This document shows, one piece after another, positions 10,408 through 27,493 of a stretch of DNA of 64,000 nucleotides (position 1 is the stretch's first letter; every line of letters starts with the position of its first letter). The stretch lies in the NCBI RefSeq assembly GCF_034702125.1, contig NC_085878.1, positions 15,401,240-15,465,239 on the forward strand, given 5' to 3'. This DNA is from Engraulis encrasicolus (lineage: Eukaryota; Chordata; Actinopteri; Clupeiformes; Engraulidae). The notes beneath the pieces were generated by a model that ran no database searches, was not told where the DNA came from, and saw only the letters and a list, made by a program, of their open reading frames with translations. Made by a program: the position numbers and the translations under genes.

Positions 10408-13400
10408 ATGGTGCTGGACCTGGGGGCTAATTGCATGGAGCAGCCAGAAGGGGTGGGTGCAGTCACGAACAGCACCGATGGAATAGACCAAGAAGCCAAG
10501 CCCGAAAAGGGCAAACCCCTCAGAACCAGAGCCAGGACCAGCAGCATCACCCAACGGGATCGCCTGTCCCACAATGGACTGCAGGCCAAAAGTAGCACTG
10601 GTGCGGGCAGCTCTGCGGATGATGCAGAGCGCAAGCCAGGTGGAGGGGAAGCTGTGGTTCGCCGGGGCAAAGCGGAGGACGCGCAGGGCTCGGGTAGGAG
10701 AGCCAGTTTGCGGAGGCCACTTAGTCTGGAGGTCACCCCGTTGCGCTCCAGAAGCAGCCAGTCCACAGAGAGGAGGATCTTGCAGCCGCCATGGCGGAGT
10801 GGAGCCCCCTCCCCACCCATGCGCAGCCTGACGAGCCCCAGCCTGGGGCCCGAGGGCTGGATGCGCCGCAGTGAAAGCACCTGCACCATGAATACCCCGG
10901 TGACGCCCAGGCCCAACAAGGGGCGCATTCGTCCAGCCACATCCCTGCCTCACATCGCCCGGCTGGGCGGCCTTAAGCCCATGCCTATGTCCACGCCCCC
11001 GTCTCCCAGGGTCCCCTGTCTACTGGTGGCACTGCGACCCATTAACCTGGACCAAGAGCGGCAGATGTTTTTCGAATCGGACTACAAGTACGAGCCCCAG
11101 TTTGAGTACGTCTCACCTGAGCCAGTGAGTGTCCTGGAGAAGTACAAGGAAGGTTCCGGTCTGTTCCTTTCCCAGGTATGTCGCCTCTCACAGCAGCATG
11201 CCATCCGTTTTAGTTTTACCTGTCAGTAGTGTGGAAAGAAAATGCTGTCACTCACACACATTACGTAAAATGACACATACCTTATAAAAGAGCATATTAC
11301 ATTCTTCCAAAAGCTTGTAGCAACATGCATTTTTTGTTTTTAAATTGGCAAAGTATTACCAGTATTTTTTCGGGTGTGATGGCCTATTGGCTCAGTCACT
11401 TCTTGCATTTAGAATTCCTTAAATCCATCTGTATCTAACCTTTGGTTAAGTTCCTGCTCTTAAAAGCTTCTTTAAAAAACTATTCTTGTGATGTAGTATT
11501 TTTAAGCATTGCTCATCACTTTGGAAGAAGTGTATCACCAGTTTGTTTCCCTTTTTATGTCTGCACTCATTTCTTTAACTGCAGGCGGTGGGCATTATGG
11601 AGTGTGTTCTGAGGAAGTTTGGAACCTATGAGAACTTTGAAGAAGTCACAGGGGGTAGTGTGCTCCCAAAAAGTCGAGTTTGGGCAGCGGCACGCAAATA
11701 CTTGCAGAAGGAAGGATGTGTTGGAGAGGTCAGTATTCCCCCCCATTTACATTTTCAAATTTTCTACAAATGTGTCATGGAATAAAAACACAGTATATCC
11801 TCCTTGCTCCTGTGCTTCACAATGCGGTGAATCATGGCAGAGGATTTTGTTCAAGCAAAAAAGGAAGTTCACTGGAGCAGCTCCGATGCAGAAGTCTTAT
11901 TTTATTAACCCTCCTGTTATCCTCAGATTTAGGTTGCATCCGTGATCCTTGGGGTCATTTTGACCCCAGCCACTTAAATGTCTACAAAATCAGTAGAAAC
12001 AAAAACTTTTGCACCGGTTTATGCCTCAGATATTTACTGTTGCTCTGTTGGGGACATAAAAAGCCCTTTAGATAAGTCCTAGCAACCCCACACACAGCCC
12101 ACACACCAAAAAAACTAATCCATGACTAGGAGAAAATGTGCAACAACTGCCCAAAAGTTGCCTTGAATTAGTTTTGGCCCTCGTCCACATCATACTTATT
12201 GTTAGTTATCAGAGCCCTAAATAAAGCAAAATATTCTGTTCTAAATAACTTATGTTCATGTATTTTATATAATCTACGCAGATTGGAACATGTATTAGCA
12301 AAATATGGATGCTCATTGTATGTTTAATACACTTAAAATAATTTGGGGTCAAATTGACCCCAAGGAACACAGATGTAACCAAAACGTGTACAGCACTTAG
12401 GGAAAACATTGTTGTGGAAATTCACTTTTTTCACATTGACCCCATATATTTAGGAAAAGTCATCAAAGATGAAGCAAAAGAATTATGTACTTCATGTATT
12501 TTTCAGACGTCAAACATTGAATTGGGTCAAATAGACCCCACAGATAACAGGAGGGTTAAGTTAAGGGGCTAAAACCTAAAGTTTCAGCGTGTTGCCATGT
12601 CGTCATCAAAGTCTGACTGTTTTATGTGGCAAGATGTCTGGCACGTAGCAGTGGCACTTCAATCAAGTTTCTGCACTGCATCAAGTTTCTGAACTTCCAA
12701 CTTGTTTCTACAAGTGTATTTGTTTGATAGCATGTCCATGTGTCCTCATTTCATGTATCTGCCTGTAGGTGGTTGTGTGCCTCTCTGACGAGCTCCTGTC
12801 CCAGGCCGTGATGATGGTGGAGAGCTGTCGGCCAACTCTCACCATCAACCTGCAGGGGGCCCGCCAGCACTGGCTAGAGGGGATGCTGAGACACGAGATC
12901 GGTACGCTACTGCCTGTTGTCTTTTGGTTAATGATGAAGAATATACGGTAACTGGAGGTTAAATTGGGATTTGGTATGTGTGGAGGGGCGCTGGTCTGGG
13001 CAAAAAAAGGCAATTAAAAGGTGTGGAAAAAGTGGATGTATTATGATGCAGTATGAACACTGTGCTGGGGTTCAGCTCCAGGCAGTCCTTGCCCAGTTGA
13101 AATGCCTATGGTTAATGATGAAGGGTACAACTCCCTATGGTTAATGATGAAGGGTACAACTCCCTATGGTTAATGATGAAGGATACAACTCCCTATGGTA
13201 AATGATGAAGGATACAACTCCCTATGGCTAATGATGAAGGGTACAACTCCCTATGGTTAATGATGAAGGGTATAACAAGGGGTTTTCCTATGTGTGGAGG
13301 GACTCTGATCTGAGGTGGTGTAAAGTCTTTTTTGTATTTGGAAATGTGTAAACAAGGCAGTGTTACAAGGCAGTATGACCAATGTGCAGAGGCTCAGCTC

Positions 13401-15801
13401 TGGCCCATTTATAGCTGCCTATAGTTGATTTTTATTTTTTGTGTGGCTTTTTTGCCTTTATTTTGATAGGACAGTGAAGCAGTGACAGAAAGCGAGTTGG
13501 GAGAGAAAGACGGGGAAGGGTCGTCAAAGGACTCAAGCAGGAGTTGAACCCGGGTCAGCCTCGTAGTAGACGAGTGCCCTACCGTTAGTTAGCACCACAG
13601 TAGGGCCAAGCTGCCTAAGGTTAATGGTGAAAAGTACAACTGCCTACTGTATGGTTGTTGATGACCACATATCGGTATTATCAGAGACAGTCTATTGTGT
13701 TAGAACTAAGAAAATCTTTGGTATTATGAGTTTAAATGCCCTGGGTTAGTTATGAGCTTCACGATGCTTAGTGATTATTGATAGGAAGAGTGAAATTGTC
13801 TATAGCTAATGATGTAATAATGTAATTACCCATGCTTAATTGATTTCACAGGAGTACTGATTACGTAGGGTTTAATGGTGACTTCATACTAGTATTGCGA
13901 GCATACCTGCCAGTCACTTCATACATACAACAGTTTTGATATAATTGCCTATGGTTAACTAAAACCAGCTTAACACTAAAAATGGCTTCACATTAGTTAC
14001 AATAATAAATATTCATCAAGGTCATGGTGTAAATAATGCAAGCTCTTTGTCACTGCTGTGACAGCCCAAACAAGCTCCCAGTCGACAACATGATTTTTAT
14101 TATTTCATAAATTTTATTAGAGTCTGTATTGGTTGGTGTGAACCACATTATTTCCCCATTGTAATTGTTTTGCAAGACTGGGAGTAATAAATTACACTTA
14201 ATATATCTGACAGAGTTGTGCTAAGGTGTAATTTTTCACAGAAACAAGATCATCATTGCGATGTTGTTCTACCTCAGGAGGAAATGTAGCAAACCCAATT
14301 ACTTACTAGCCTACTGTAATAACCAATCGGAAATTCTATAGATGTTTATTTCAATCCATGTGTAGTAGACGGGATGTTTCAGGTTATAATCCTTCTTAAT
14401 CTTCAGTTCTTTCTTTCTCTCTAATTAGATGAAATGTTGCAGTAAGTTAGTACAATGTGTATATATATGTGTATTTATAATGTACAGGTGGAGTACAGCC
14501 TTACGTAAATCTATTCTTCCAGCTACAGCATAAGCAGTCTTAACAGGTGACACATTTACCATCAGGTTTTCTCTGTTGACACTCTGTTTGACAAGGCGTT
14601 GTCTCTTTGAAGGTACTCACTACTTGCGCGGAGTCAACAACAACCTCCAGCCTTGGAGCACGGCTGTGGGCCGAAAGAAATTTGGCCTGAAGCCTGCCAA
14701 CCCCACGGAGGAGGGCCTTGCCAGTATACACAGCGTGTTGCTACGGAAACAGCCGTACCTGTGGCGCGCCGCTCTGCTCTACTACACGGTGTACCACGCT
14801 GCCAACATGAGCTTCAGTCAGCTCTTCGGCCACATTGCCCGCTTCGTCCAGAACCCCGCCGTGCGCTGGGAGTACTGCCTCCGTGCCAAGAGGGGACAAA
14901 CAGATACCTCCCAACCAGGTCTGTGTGGCGCGCGTGTGGGCCACGAAGGTATCCCAAGTGGGCCCTGAAATCATATTTTAAAAGTCTCTAAACTAAATAA
15001 TATTTCTGTGTGTATTGCTGATGATTATTTGTTTTGAGTTGTATTGCTTATTGTCAGATAGGCCGCGGACATTTGTGAAAATTACATGTGGGTCCCAACT
15101 AGTTGGAAAAGGTTGGGAGCCACTGCCCTATGTGCCAGGCTAAAGCTCAGCTAATTTATGAGGGAGCAGTGAATATGCTGTTTTTGTGTTGGTGGTTGTT
15201 GGCTGTAGCGAAGGGGAGTAGTTGCCCCGTTCGGACTTGAACCTGGAACTTCAGGGGTACAAAATTGGTGCTCTGACCTACACCAAAGAGCGAGACTCGT
15301 TGGCATGACAGGTAGAGCACTCTAGTGATGGTCACCTAATCATAATGATATTGTGGTCAAACCTTGTTTGACACTAAACCATTTGGAAATGTGTCTTGAG
15401 ATAACTTGACTGAAGATGATAGCAAGTCCTTTTGCTCTCCACAGGCTGCTTCAGTAAGGATCAAGTTTATCTTGATGGAATCCTCAGGATTTTGCGACAC
15501 AGAAGAAACATTGACTTCAAGATGTTGACTTCTCTTGGCAAGGTCAGTTGCTGTAGGGCCCTCCTCACAATATTGTGGGAACTTTTAAAGTTCTTCGTCC
15601 AATGGTTTTGGTGATGAGATGTCATTTTTGTCTTCACAGGTATCTTATGAAGATGTGGACAGACTTCGACATCTGGCAATCCTCCACAGAACCAGAATTC
15701 CTCATTTTATGCAGGACGAGGAGCGCTACCTTCAGCACCTCGACTATATCGTCGAGGTCAACGAGCTGAATGACACAGAGCTCCAGAGTCTTGTACCATA
15801 G
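10408..15801 (+). CDS. matcap1: Microtubule-associated tyrosine carboxypeptidase 1 (KIAA0895L)
   Basis: Zinc carboxypeptidase (DUF1704 family) that removes the C-terminal tyrosine from alpha-tubulin. Six coding exons: 10408-11175, 11585-11728, 12769-12901, 14613-14918, 15445-15542 and 15640-15801; 1611 bp, 536 aa. The first ~190 residues are basic, Ser/Pro/Arg-rich and probably disordered, a microtubule-binding type tail. The catalytic HExxxH motif is HEIGTH at residues 346-351, split over exons 3 and 4, and Glu382 in NPTEEGLA lies 31 residues after the second His, the spacing of the third zinc ligand in the family. The start MVLDLGA resembles my recollection of the human N-terminus and has G at -3. 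Introns carry a TTAA-flanked MITE, a 29-bp minisatellite and SINEs. The paralogue matcap2 is less likely given the surrounding human-16q genes. Confidence 0.9.
11905..12559. mobile_element. TTAA-flanked, piggyBac-like non-autonomous element
   Basis: The left end is TTAACCCTCCTGTTATC and the right end GATAACAGGAGGGTTAA, perfect inverted repeats with TTAA at both borders. Inside are several palindromic ggggtca..tgacccc motifs. Length is 655 bp. It lies in matcap1 intron 2. The TTAA target and CCCT-type end fit piggyBac-like MITEs. Confidence 0.75.
13105..13272 (+). repeat. 29-bp minisatellite, six copies
   Basis: Units starting cctatggttaatgatgaagg recur at 13105, 13134, 13163, 13192, 13221 and 13250, exactly 29 bp apart, differing by single bases. 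Looser relatives of the unit (for example near 13610 and 13942) are scattered in the same matcap1 intron, which suggests an older, wider array. Confidence 0.95.
13436..13606 (-). mobile_element. tRNA-derived SINE, minus orientation
   Basis: Read on the minus strand, a tRNA-like head contains GGGTTCAACTCC, close to a pol III B box, followed by a body with tctttctctcccaactcgc and a tail near cctatcaaaataaag. A relative lies at 58676-58860. It is in matcap1 intron 3. Confidence 0.6.
15190..15320 (-). mobile_element. tRNA-like SINE fragment, second family
   Basis: On the minus strand it contains CAGGTTCAAGTCCG (B-box-like) preceded by TGGTGTAGGTCAGAGCACC (A-box-like). The flanks differ from those of the SINE at 13436. 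No tRNA cloverleaf with a sound acceptor stem is evident, so it is not called as a tRNA gene. It is in matcap1 intron 4. Confidence 0.45.
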
Positions 15802-18800
15802 GTCTTTTCCCCAAAAGGCCTCAGAAGAACCATAGACTGTGGGTGGTGACAGGGGCCAAGGATTTTAACTCGAAGGACCAGGACACCTGGACTGGGGCCA
15901 TACCACTTTACTGCGATCTCATTAGAAGTAGGCTTGGACTCATAGACACCTACATGGCATTATCATCATCATCATACCACTATATCGTTGCAAGAAAGGA
16001 AAAAAAAGTCTTAAACCTCCGCAACTACTTGTCCCACTGATTGTTTGTTTACTATTGCAGTGAAATGAAGAGCAGATTGTAATGCAAAACCCCATGGTAA
16101 GTATTAAAAGGGTTCAAAAAGATTTTCTTGCAACGAACGGTATCACCACACCCTTCATTGGGGGTCATATCGTTATCATATTACATAGTCAAAATCGGTG
16201 ATTATTATACTATAATGAGGGAACTATGATTAGCCTTACTTGACAGAAATGCACAATCTACTGGGGAAAGCGATCAGGAATTTTTACTGTTGACGGTCCA
16301 TATTTTAGTGGCACAATTAGTAAATTTGGGGGAGAAACGTGTATAGCACTTCAGTGCAATTTGGATCTGCTAATTATTCCAGGGGTTATAATCTGAAGTT
16401 TTAGGGGCCATCTCCCAAGGAGTATGAATCATATCACCCCAGTATGATGCATTATCAACAGGTGGCCTTGAATTGGGGGAAACTGAGTAAGTGTGTTCTA
16501 TTCTGTGTTATTGCATGGTTTACCTTAAAAGGTAACGTTTTTAACTAAGATAGGTAGTATTTCAAAAGGAGGGACCGAGCACACACCCGTGGCTCTGTAC
16601 TTAAGCCGTGTACTCTTTGAAGGCAATGCATTTTAATGTATCTTCTGAAATGCCTGTCACAATATTGCTACTGCTTTTGTCAACATTTCAAGATAACCAT
16701 GTTCTGCATATTTATGCAAGTACTTTGTTTTATATTTATTTCCGTGTTTACTTTGGAAACGAATGTTACTGGTGTTAGCTTTATATCTCCCATTTTGGAG
16801 AAGTTCATGGTTTCAAGCCTTAGTATTATGAGCAGATTAAGGGCACCAAGGATGACTCTTCACAGCAGAAATTTCGGTATCTTTCACCACGTTTAGGCGT
16901 TAAAACACGTGGCAGATGCTAAGATTGTCTCTCACACCAAAAAGTGCCATTGACAATATGTCTCCTCTTGATATTTACCGTATACATTGTAGCAGCAGCT
17001 GAACACGGCAGCCTTTTTATATACACGACACTGACTACAGTATTCTGACCTGTTCAAAGGCATTAGATTTTACTTGATTCAGACTGCCACGCACTGCACA
17101 CGTGTGTAGTCTGCTGAGTGATGATCAGAGAAGACGTGGGGCAGTTTGCTTCCAGAGCAACCTTGGTGGACTTTAACATTGGCATTATACGTAGGTAGAC
17201 TGTGAGTCATCCAAGCAGACCTGTTACTGCTGCGTTTAAAGATGCAGAACAGCTAAAAAGCAAGTGCTCTCCATAGCTCCCTCACGGCTGTTATTTTGTA
17301 CCTTTATTTTTTATTATTTTATTAAAAAGCTTGATTGTTTTTTATTAGCAAGGGGGGATGTTTACGGCAAAAGAGGCTCAGTGACAAACATGGTTTTCAT
17401 AATTAATTAGTATCTTTATCAGTGTTTAAGATACTAAGGAGCTTATTGGTTATTAAAGAATGTGAAAAGCCCTGGGGTGCTGTACTAACAGGTTTAACCA
17501 GGTTATATCACTTAACCACCTTTGCTGTAAACCTCCCCCTCTGTTCAGCTAGACTCAAGTGTACCAAGCTCAGGGCTAGCGAGCGAGATATCATTGCCAG
17601 GTACCTTGGCGAAGGCACCAGGCTCATGTGTAGTGGCTACCATTAGTGTTAGTGCACACAAACACACCTGTAAAACACACTCCTCTGTATTGTCAAGTTA
17701 TCCACACACTGCACGAAAATTGCACATTTTGTGTTTGATGTGATAAGCTGGAATTTCCAGTGTATTTATTAAACGACTACACCCAATTTGTCACCACCTG
17801 CTCAAGAGTGTCATCAGTTGGAGAATGTGCGTTCTTCATACATGAGCTTTTTTTCCCATATCCACTGGCAGCAGGTTAACGCCATCACATATATATATTT
17901 TTTAAAATAACAAAACAAAGAGAAAGTTAAACAATAGATTTGTTCTGATCTTCACTGAAAAATAAGCATGGTGTGTCTTCTCGTTTCATTAGACTCTTAT
18001 TACACATTTATTTGGTATTGAACAAGGTTTCTTTTCCCAGAATTTATTAGAGCACATTTTTCAATAACTAGGACTGATGAACTAAAATGAATGCAACTCT
18101 TTTAGGTTGGCTGCAACACGCCACTGGGTAACCAAACCAATCCGAAACAGCAAGTCAATAATAAAAAATAAAAAGAGAACCTGCATGTTTACCTTGCAGT
18201 ATTTTGCATTTGTTCAGCTATTTCATTGTAACAATACAGGAAAAAAACAGAGATCCTTTTTTTTTGACACTAAAAAGAGATAGCTCACATTCTTACACTT
18301 TTAGGCAAAGGTAGAAATTGGTAACGGACCCTTGCAAGGCAAAATTATACGACTGCAAGGTAGACACGCTTCTGGAGCCAAAAACAAGGATTCACAAGAG
18401 TCGTCCTTCCCCCTGATACCATGATTACCATATAAATACATAGTTATAGACATTTCATCAATAGTGTGACAAACATTACATAATGCACTTTAATATACTT
18501 CTTAAACATCATAATATATGCAATGTCATTTCGGAGGCTTTTGTTGCAGTATAAATAATGGCATCCCTGCACTATAGTAATGTAATGAGGACATACATAC
18601 AACAAATAAAATAAAATTTATTTATTCTCATTGATAGTAATTCTCAATTCAACCATAGCAGAAAAAAAAATTCTCCATGCCACTCGACACTACAGCTTCG
18701 GATTCTGACCTCATATCAGCAGATTAGAACCCCGTCCAGCAAAAACCCCATTGGCACTGCTAGGACTGATCCCTCTTGAGATACGCAGACCCAATGCAAG

Positions 18801-19465
18801 GGGGGAAAGAGCAGGCATTCTTTCCTCCTGTGTCTGCCAAGCTTATTTTAAAACAGGGAGGGTAAGGTAAAAGAGGGGAGCGTGATCGGGATGGGGGCTC
18901 AGTGTGTTCTTTTACAAAACTTTTTTTCCCTCTCCTTTTTCCCCTCTAACTAAAAACAAAAGGAGTGGTTGGACCAGGGGGTCAGGTTGAGGGTGGTGGG
19001 GTGGTTGGGGTCTACTGTAGTTTGGACTGTTCCTGCTGGGAGCCTAGAGCAGCGGGTAGACAGTGTGTGTTTTTTGTCTGTGTGTGTTTGAGTGTGTGTT
19101 GTATATGTGCGTGGTTGGTTGAGTATGTGTGCAGAGGAGACGGGATTTTGCCAGTGTAATGCGCAAAATGGATGCGTGTCTTCGTTCTGTACATGTCCCG
19201 TGTGCTGGATTGACCTTTTTGTTTTCTTGTTCCAGTAAAAGTGTTCTCCTGAGGGGGCAGAGAAAACTCTGCCACCAAAAAAGCTTCAAGAGTTGAGGTA
19301 AAAACAAAAAAAGACAAAAAAGAATCATTATAAACCGGGGTGTTTCCTAGGGGAAGAGAAAGAGACACCAAAGCACGTGGTGAGTATTGAAAACCAATAA
19401 AACACAAGAGAAACAGTGACACAGACGCAGAGAGATGATGACAGAGAAATTGAGATACCTGCTCA
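15802..19465. other. Convergent 3'UTRs of matcap1 (+) and csnk2a2 (-)
   Basis: No coding gene is seen. matcap1 transcription probably ends near an ATTAAA at 17321-17326. csnk2a2, on the minus strand, has AATAAA signals at 18617-18626 (read as TTTATT on plus), giving it a 3'UTR of about 850 bp. The genes converge, so the transcripts may come close or overlap. Confidence 0.6.
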
Positions 19466-23705
<4,240 letters not shown>

Positions 23706-25780
23706 GGCGGGCTTCCACAATCGATCTGTCCGAGACCCCCCTACCGCAAGACTCTTATCCGTATACCTAAAGGCAGAACACCTACTCTCGGGTGTCCAGA
23801 CTTCAGCTATGTCAGTGTAGGAGTTCCTCACGACAAATTTCGTCCGTGGTTGGTGGCTGAACAGAAGTGGCCACCGCAAACACTCATTAGAGCTAGCAGT
23901 GCGGATTGTCAGTACAACGATGAGCGAGTGTCCAAGCTTGCTGAACAGGCTGTTTGGCGTAATGTGGAGAGCCAGTTTAAACGAGGCGTTGGTGGGAAAG
24001 AGAAATAACGTTAATATGATGAGGTAGAAGTAAAATATTCTGTGCAGAAGGGATTCAATCGCGACTAAAATCTTGATCGTTTAAAAAAATAAATAGCTGA
24101 AGTCGGGGCACAATATATGGGCAACGGAGTATTTTTGTGGTCTCCACTTTCAACCTATACTAGCTTTACTAGCTGGCTAACTACATTAGTCAGCGACCCG
24201 CGAACCAGTGTGGGGGAATGCAAACGGAAGAGACTGGTTTGCGGGCAATGTAGACCTTCGCTAACGATGGAAACGCAAGGCCCGTTGGAACAAGATTCAG
24301 ATGAAGCTACAAGGCTAACTCATATAAAGGCCAAATAAAACACGATACAATGTAAATCGGGTAAGCATTAATTACAAAGCATACTGACCGCACATATTGT
24401 CCACTGTGGCATGATCGTCCCGTTGCAGACGAACATTAACGTAGAAGAAAAATACTGTTGGCTTGCTTTACGATAAGAAGCTAACGTTAGCTAGCAAACT
24501 CGCCCTATGTTTAACGGAACGCTAGCTACGCGCAAAGACTATCGCACAAAACACCAATTTGCGCCAAAATAATCACTTCCCTGTCGGTGTGTTCAAGTCC
24601 CCAGGGAAGCCCCTGGTATCGCTAAAATAAAGGGGTGTGGGGATCCCCTTACTGGAATCCCCTTCGGTTCATTCTTCAATGCTACGAGTGTTTGCGGGGA
24701 CAGCGTTAGCTAGTCAGCTAACTAATTCAGTGAGGGGCTGGAACCAATATGTCCAGGGAACCAGCAGTCAGCGTCATCAACACAACTATATTTGGTTCCG
24801 GGTCTCATCAGTGCCTGGTGCGATTGAACCCCCGAATGGTAAATTGAACCTGAATGTACAAAATATACCATGATTGTTTTGTAGTGTAATTGTTCAAAAT
24901 TATACCATCATGTGCACTAAAATTGAAGTGCTAGGTTTGTCACTGTGGCACACCCACATGCGGGCATTTCACGGTGAGACACCGCCCCCCCGAATATGCT
25001 CCATCTTCTTTCTTAAATCTTGAAAAAAGAAAGATATTATACCACTATTTACGTCTGATATCATACAGTATGCACGTCTGTGTCAGTTTAATCATGTGCA
25101 AATCAAATGTAACCTATTCACAATAAATTGACTATGTGAAAGGAATGCAGAGTAGGTCATAAAGGCTTATTCATTTCTTAGCTGATTACCAAAGTTCTTC
25201 CTAAAAAAAAAATCTGCTATTACTACTCTATTACTCTCTGTAGGCCTACACCTGGATCTGCACCCTGATAGCCAAATGAGGGGATAATATTAGGCCTATA
25301 ATGTTGTAGCCCTATATGTGTACGTTCAAGATAACAAAAGCAACCTATTAAAGCAAATATAGCTTTCATCCAACAGATTAGGTGGGCATGTTTTCTTATT
25401 TCATTGTGTTACACAGAGTTACAAACACAAATTGGAATTTCATGGAATCCCACAATCCCGCTAAATCTGAGTGAAATTCAGTCACACAAACAATTCCATG
25501 TAGCCTATTTGTAAGTTTTATGAAATTACATAATAGAAATATGATTGACAAAGACCGGTCCCGCCAACAATGGAGGACAAGTGGGTCAGTTGTCCCGGGC
25601 CCAGAGTTGATTCCCCATTATATTGTAGGCCTATGTATTGAGGAGGGGGTTCTTAGATGAATGGATAAATCACTAGCATAAATCACTAACTTAGATGAGT
25701 CACTATCTTACATTGAAATTACATCTCATGGTTTTGATTTTTGCAACATAAACCTTACAAAATGGTATACATGAAAAAAG
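23706..25780. other. csnk2a2 5' region and csnk2a2-znf319 intergenic region
   Basis: No coding gene is seen. The first several hundred bases hold the csnk2a2 5'UTR and promoter. The ORF on the plus strand over 23616-24008 is antisense to exon 1 and has no recognisable product. Around 25565-25660 is a fragment of a dispersed repeat containing gtcccgggccc, shared with 54405-54545. TAGGCCTA occurs three times between 25230 and 25640. Confidence 0.5.
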
Positions 25781-27493
25781 TTTATTTGTTAGTGCTAGGT
25801 ACTTGATGATGATTACATACAGATTATTGAAGATCACTTATACATTTCAGTCACGTTACATGGCTACACATTGTTTTTCAGAAAGTTAGAAAAGTTGTAA
25901 CACAATGTTATGAACTCAAGTACGACCATGCTAGAGATACGATAGTGTTTGAGTGGCAACAGGTCACATAGTCCTTTGGCTTTAGCTCAGTCCCTTACAA
26001 CTCAAAGCTTCCTTCAATGTCACAATCATATTTTTTTTAATGTCTAGTCGGCTTGTGGGAAAACTATGTCCTTCTTTTGTCAACACATTACTAGACAGAA
26101 ACACAAATACCTAATGTCAGTATCAATGAAAAATACAGTCACAGTCTTTTTCTGGTGTCGAGACATGAACTATAGAAACGGAAGTACAGTCACAAGTTTT
26201 CCTTCGATAAAACAAAAGTAAAAAAAAATTGATTGCTCGTCCTACACTGTACTGGTGCACACTAAAAAGTATGCATTTTCTACAGGATACCTCATGAACA
26301 GATGATACTCAACTCCCTGGAAGGAGGATCATGCCAGAGGCCGCAGAGACTATACAGAATGAGCTGAGAAAGTGAGTGTAGTAAAGTCATGCGTACTGTA
26401 ACATTTTCAGGTGAGAGAGAGAAACAAAGGGTAAAAGTAGAAATTAATTGTGCACAGTTCACACAGCTGATTAAACACAGATACTATGCAGTCTACCACT
26501 GTCTGTGAGTTGTTAGAACACATCTATTTACAGACATTTTTGACAAGAACTCAGCTACAGCAGAACAGAGATGCTTGTCTTCTGTTCTTCGTGGTATGTC
26601 CTTGTGAGATTTTTTTCTTCACAAATACTCCCTTTTCAAAAGTCAACAGGTATATGGAGTCATACATACCAGTATATGGTACAACAGGCAAAACAGTGAA
26701 AACTGTTGAAAGGACACACTGCTGAGCCAGTACTATGTTGCATGTTTTACAATACTTGTGATGTAATACACATATGCATTTCAGTAAAGCAACAGGAACA
26801 ATTTACAAGCTGCATAATGAAAAGTCTTTTTTTCATTTAGACTTCTAGTACACCGGATTCATCAATGCAGATGAAGACACCTTTTTTTTTAATATACTGG
26901 ATGTATTTTGTACATTCGTGCAAAGGTATCCAATGGTTTTGGGGATAGCATGAGCACTGGTATCACAATGGAAGGACACTGTCATTGTTTACAGGTAGAA
27001 AATAAGCTCATGATATATGAGAAATACAACAAAATACGTAAGTGCTTTCTATTGAATCTGGGTTCATGGCACTTGGAGATCACGGACCGTACCTCTTTAA
27101 TGCCTTCGGATTTGGACGATAGGCCAAAAACAGTACTTCACATGTCACACGTGTGTATTATAGTTATTACACACTATATGGCCGTCAGAAGTGACCACAC
27201 GTTATGAGAAATGAGTTTTCCCACAAATCTGACGGATTCTTAGAGCTTGTGCTTCAGGTATTTCCTTAGTGATGAAACAACCAAAAAACAGGAGTAAGGA
27301 AGAAAACAAGTAGGCCCGATAAAAAGTGCATGAGACTAGCATATCTACATAATAATCAGGCAGTGTGAGAATACATTGGCCTGTGTAACACTGAATTGCT
27401 AACTATCAATGGAAGCAACTTGGTACTACATACATGTGTTCATGAGTTCATTATTTATTCAGAGGCAAGTCGTGTACACATATGCACCATCCA
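25781..27493 (-). other. znf319 probable 3'UTR
   Basis: Runs from the znf319 stop to an AATAAA at 25781-25786 (read as TTTATT on plus). It is AT-rich, with no coding signal. The distal end is inferred from this one signal. Confidence 0.5.

Noticed and set aside
10302..10953. Two minus-strand ORFs of about 200 codons
   Set aside because: Antisense of matcap1 exon 1; no family match, and the sense frame is explained.
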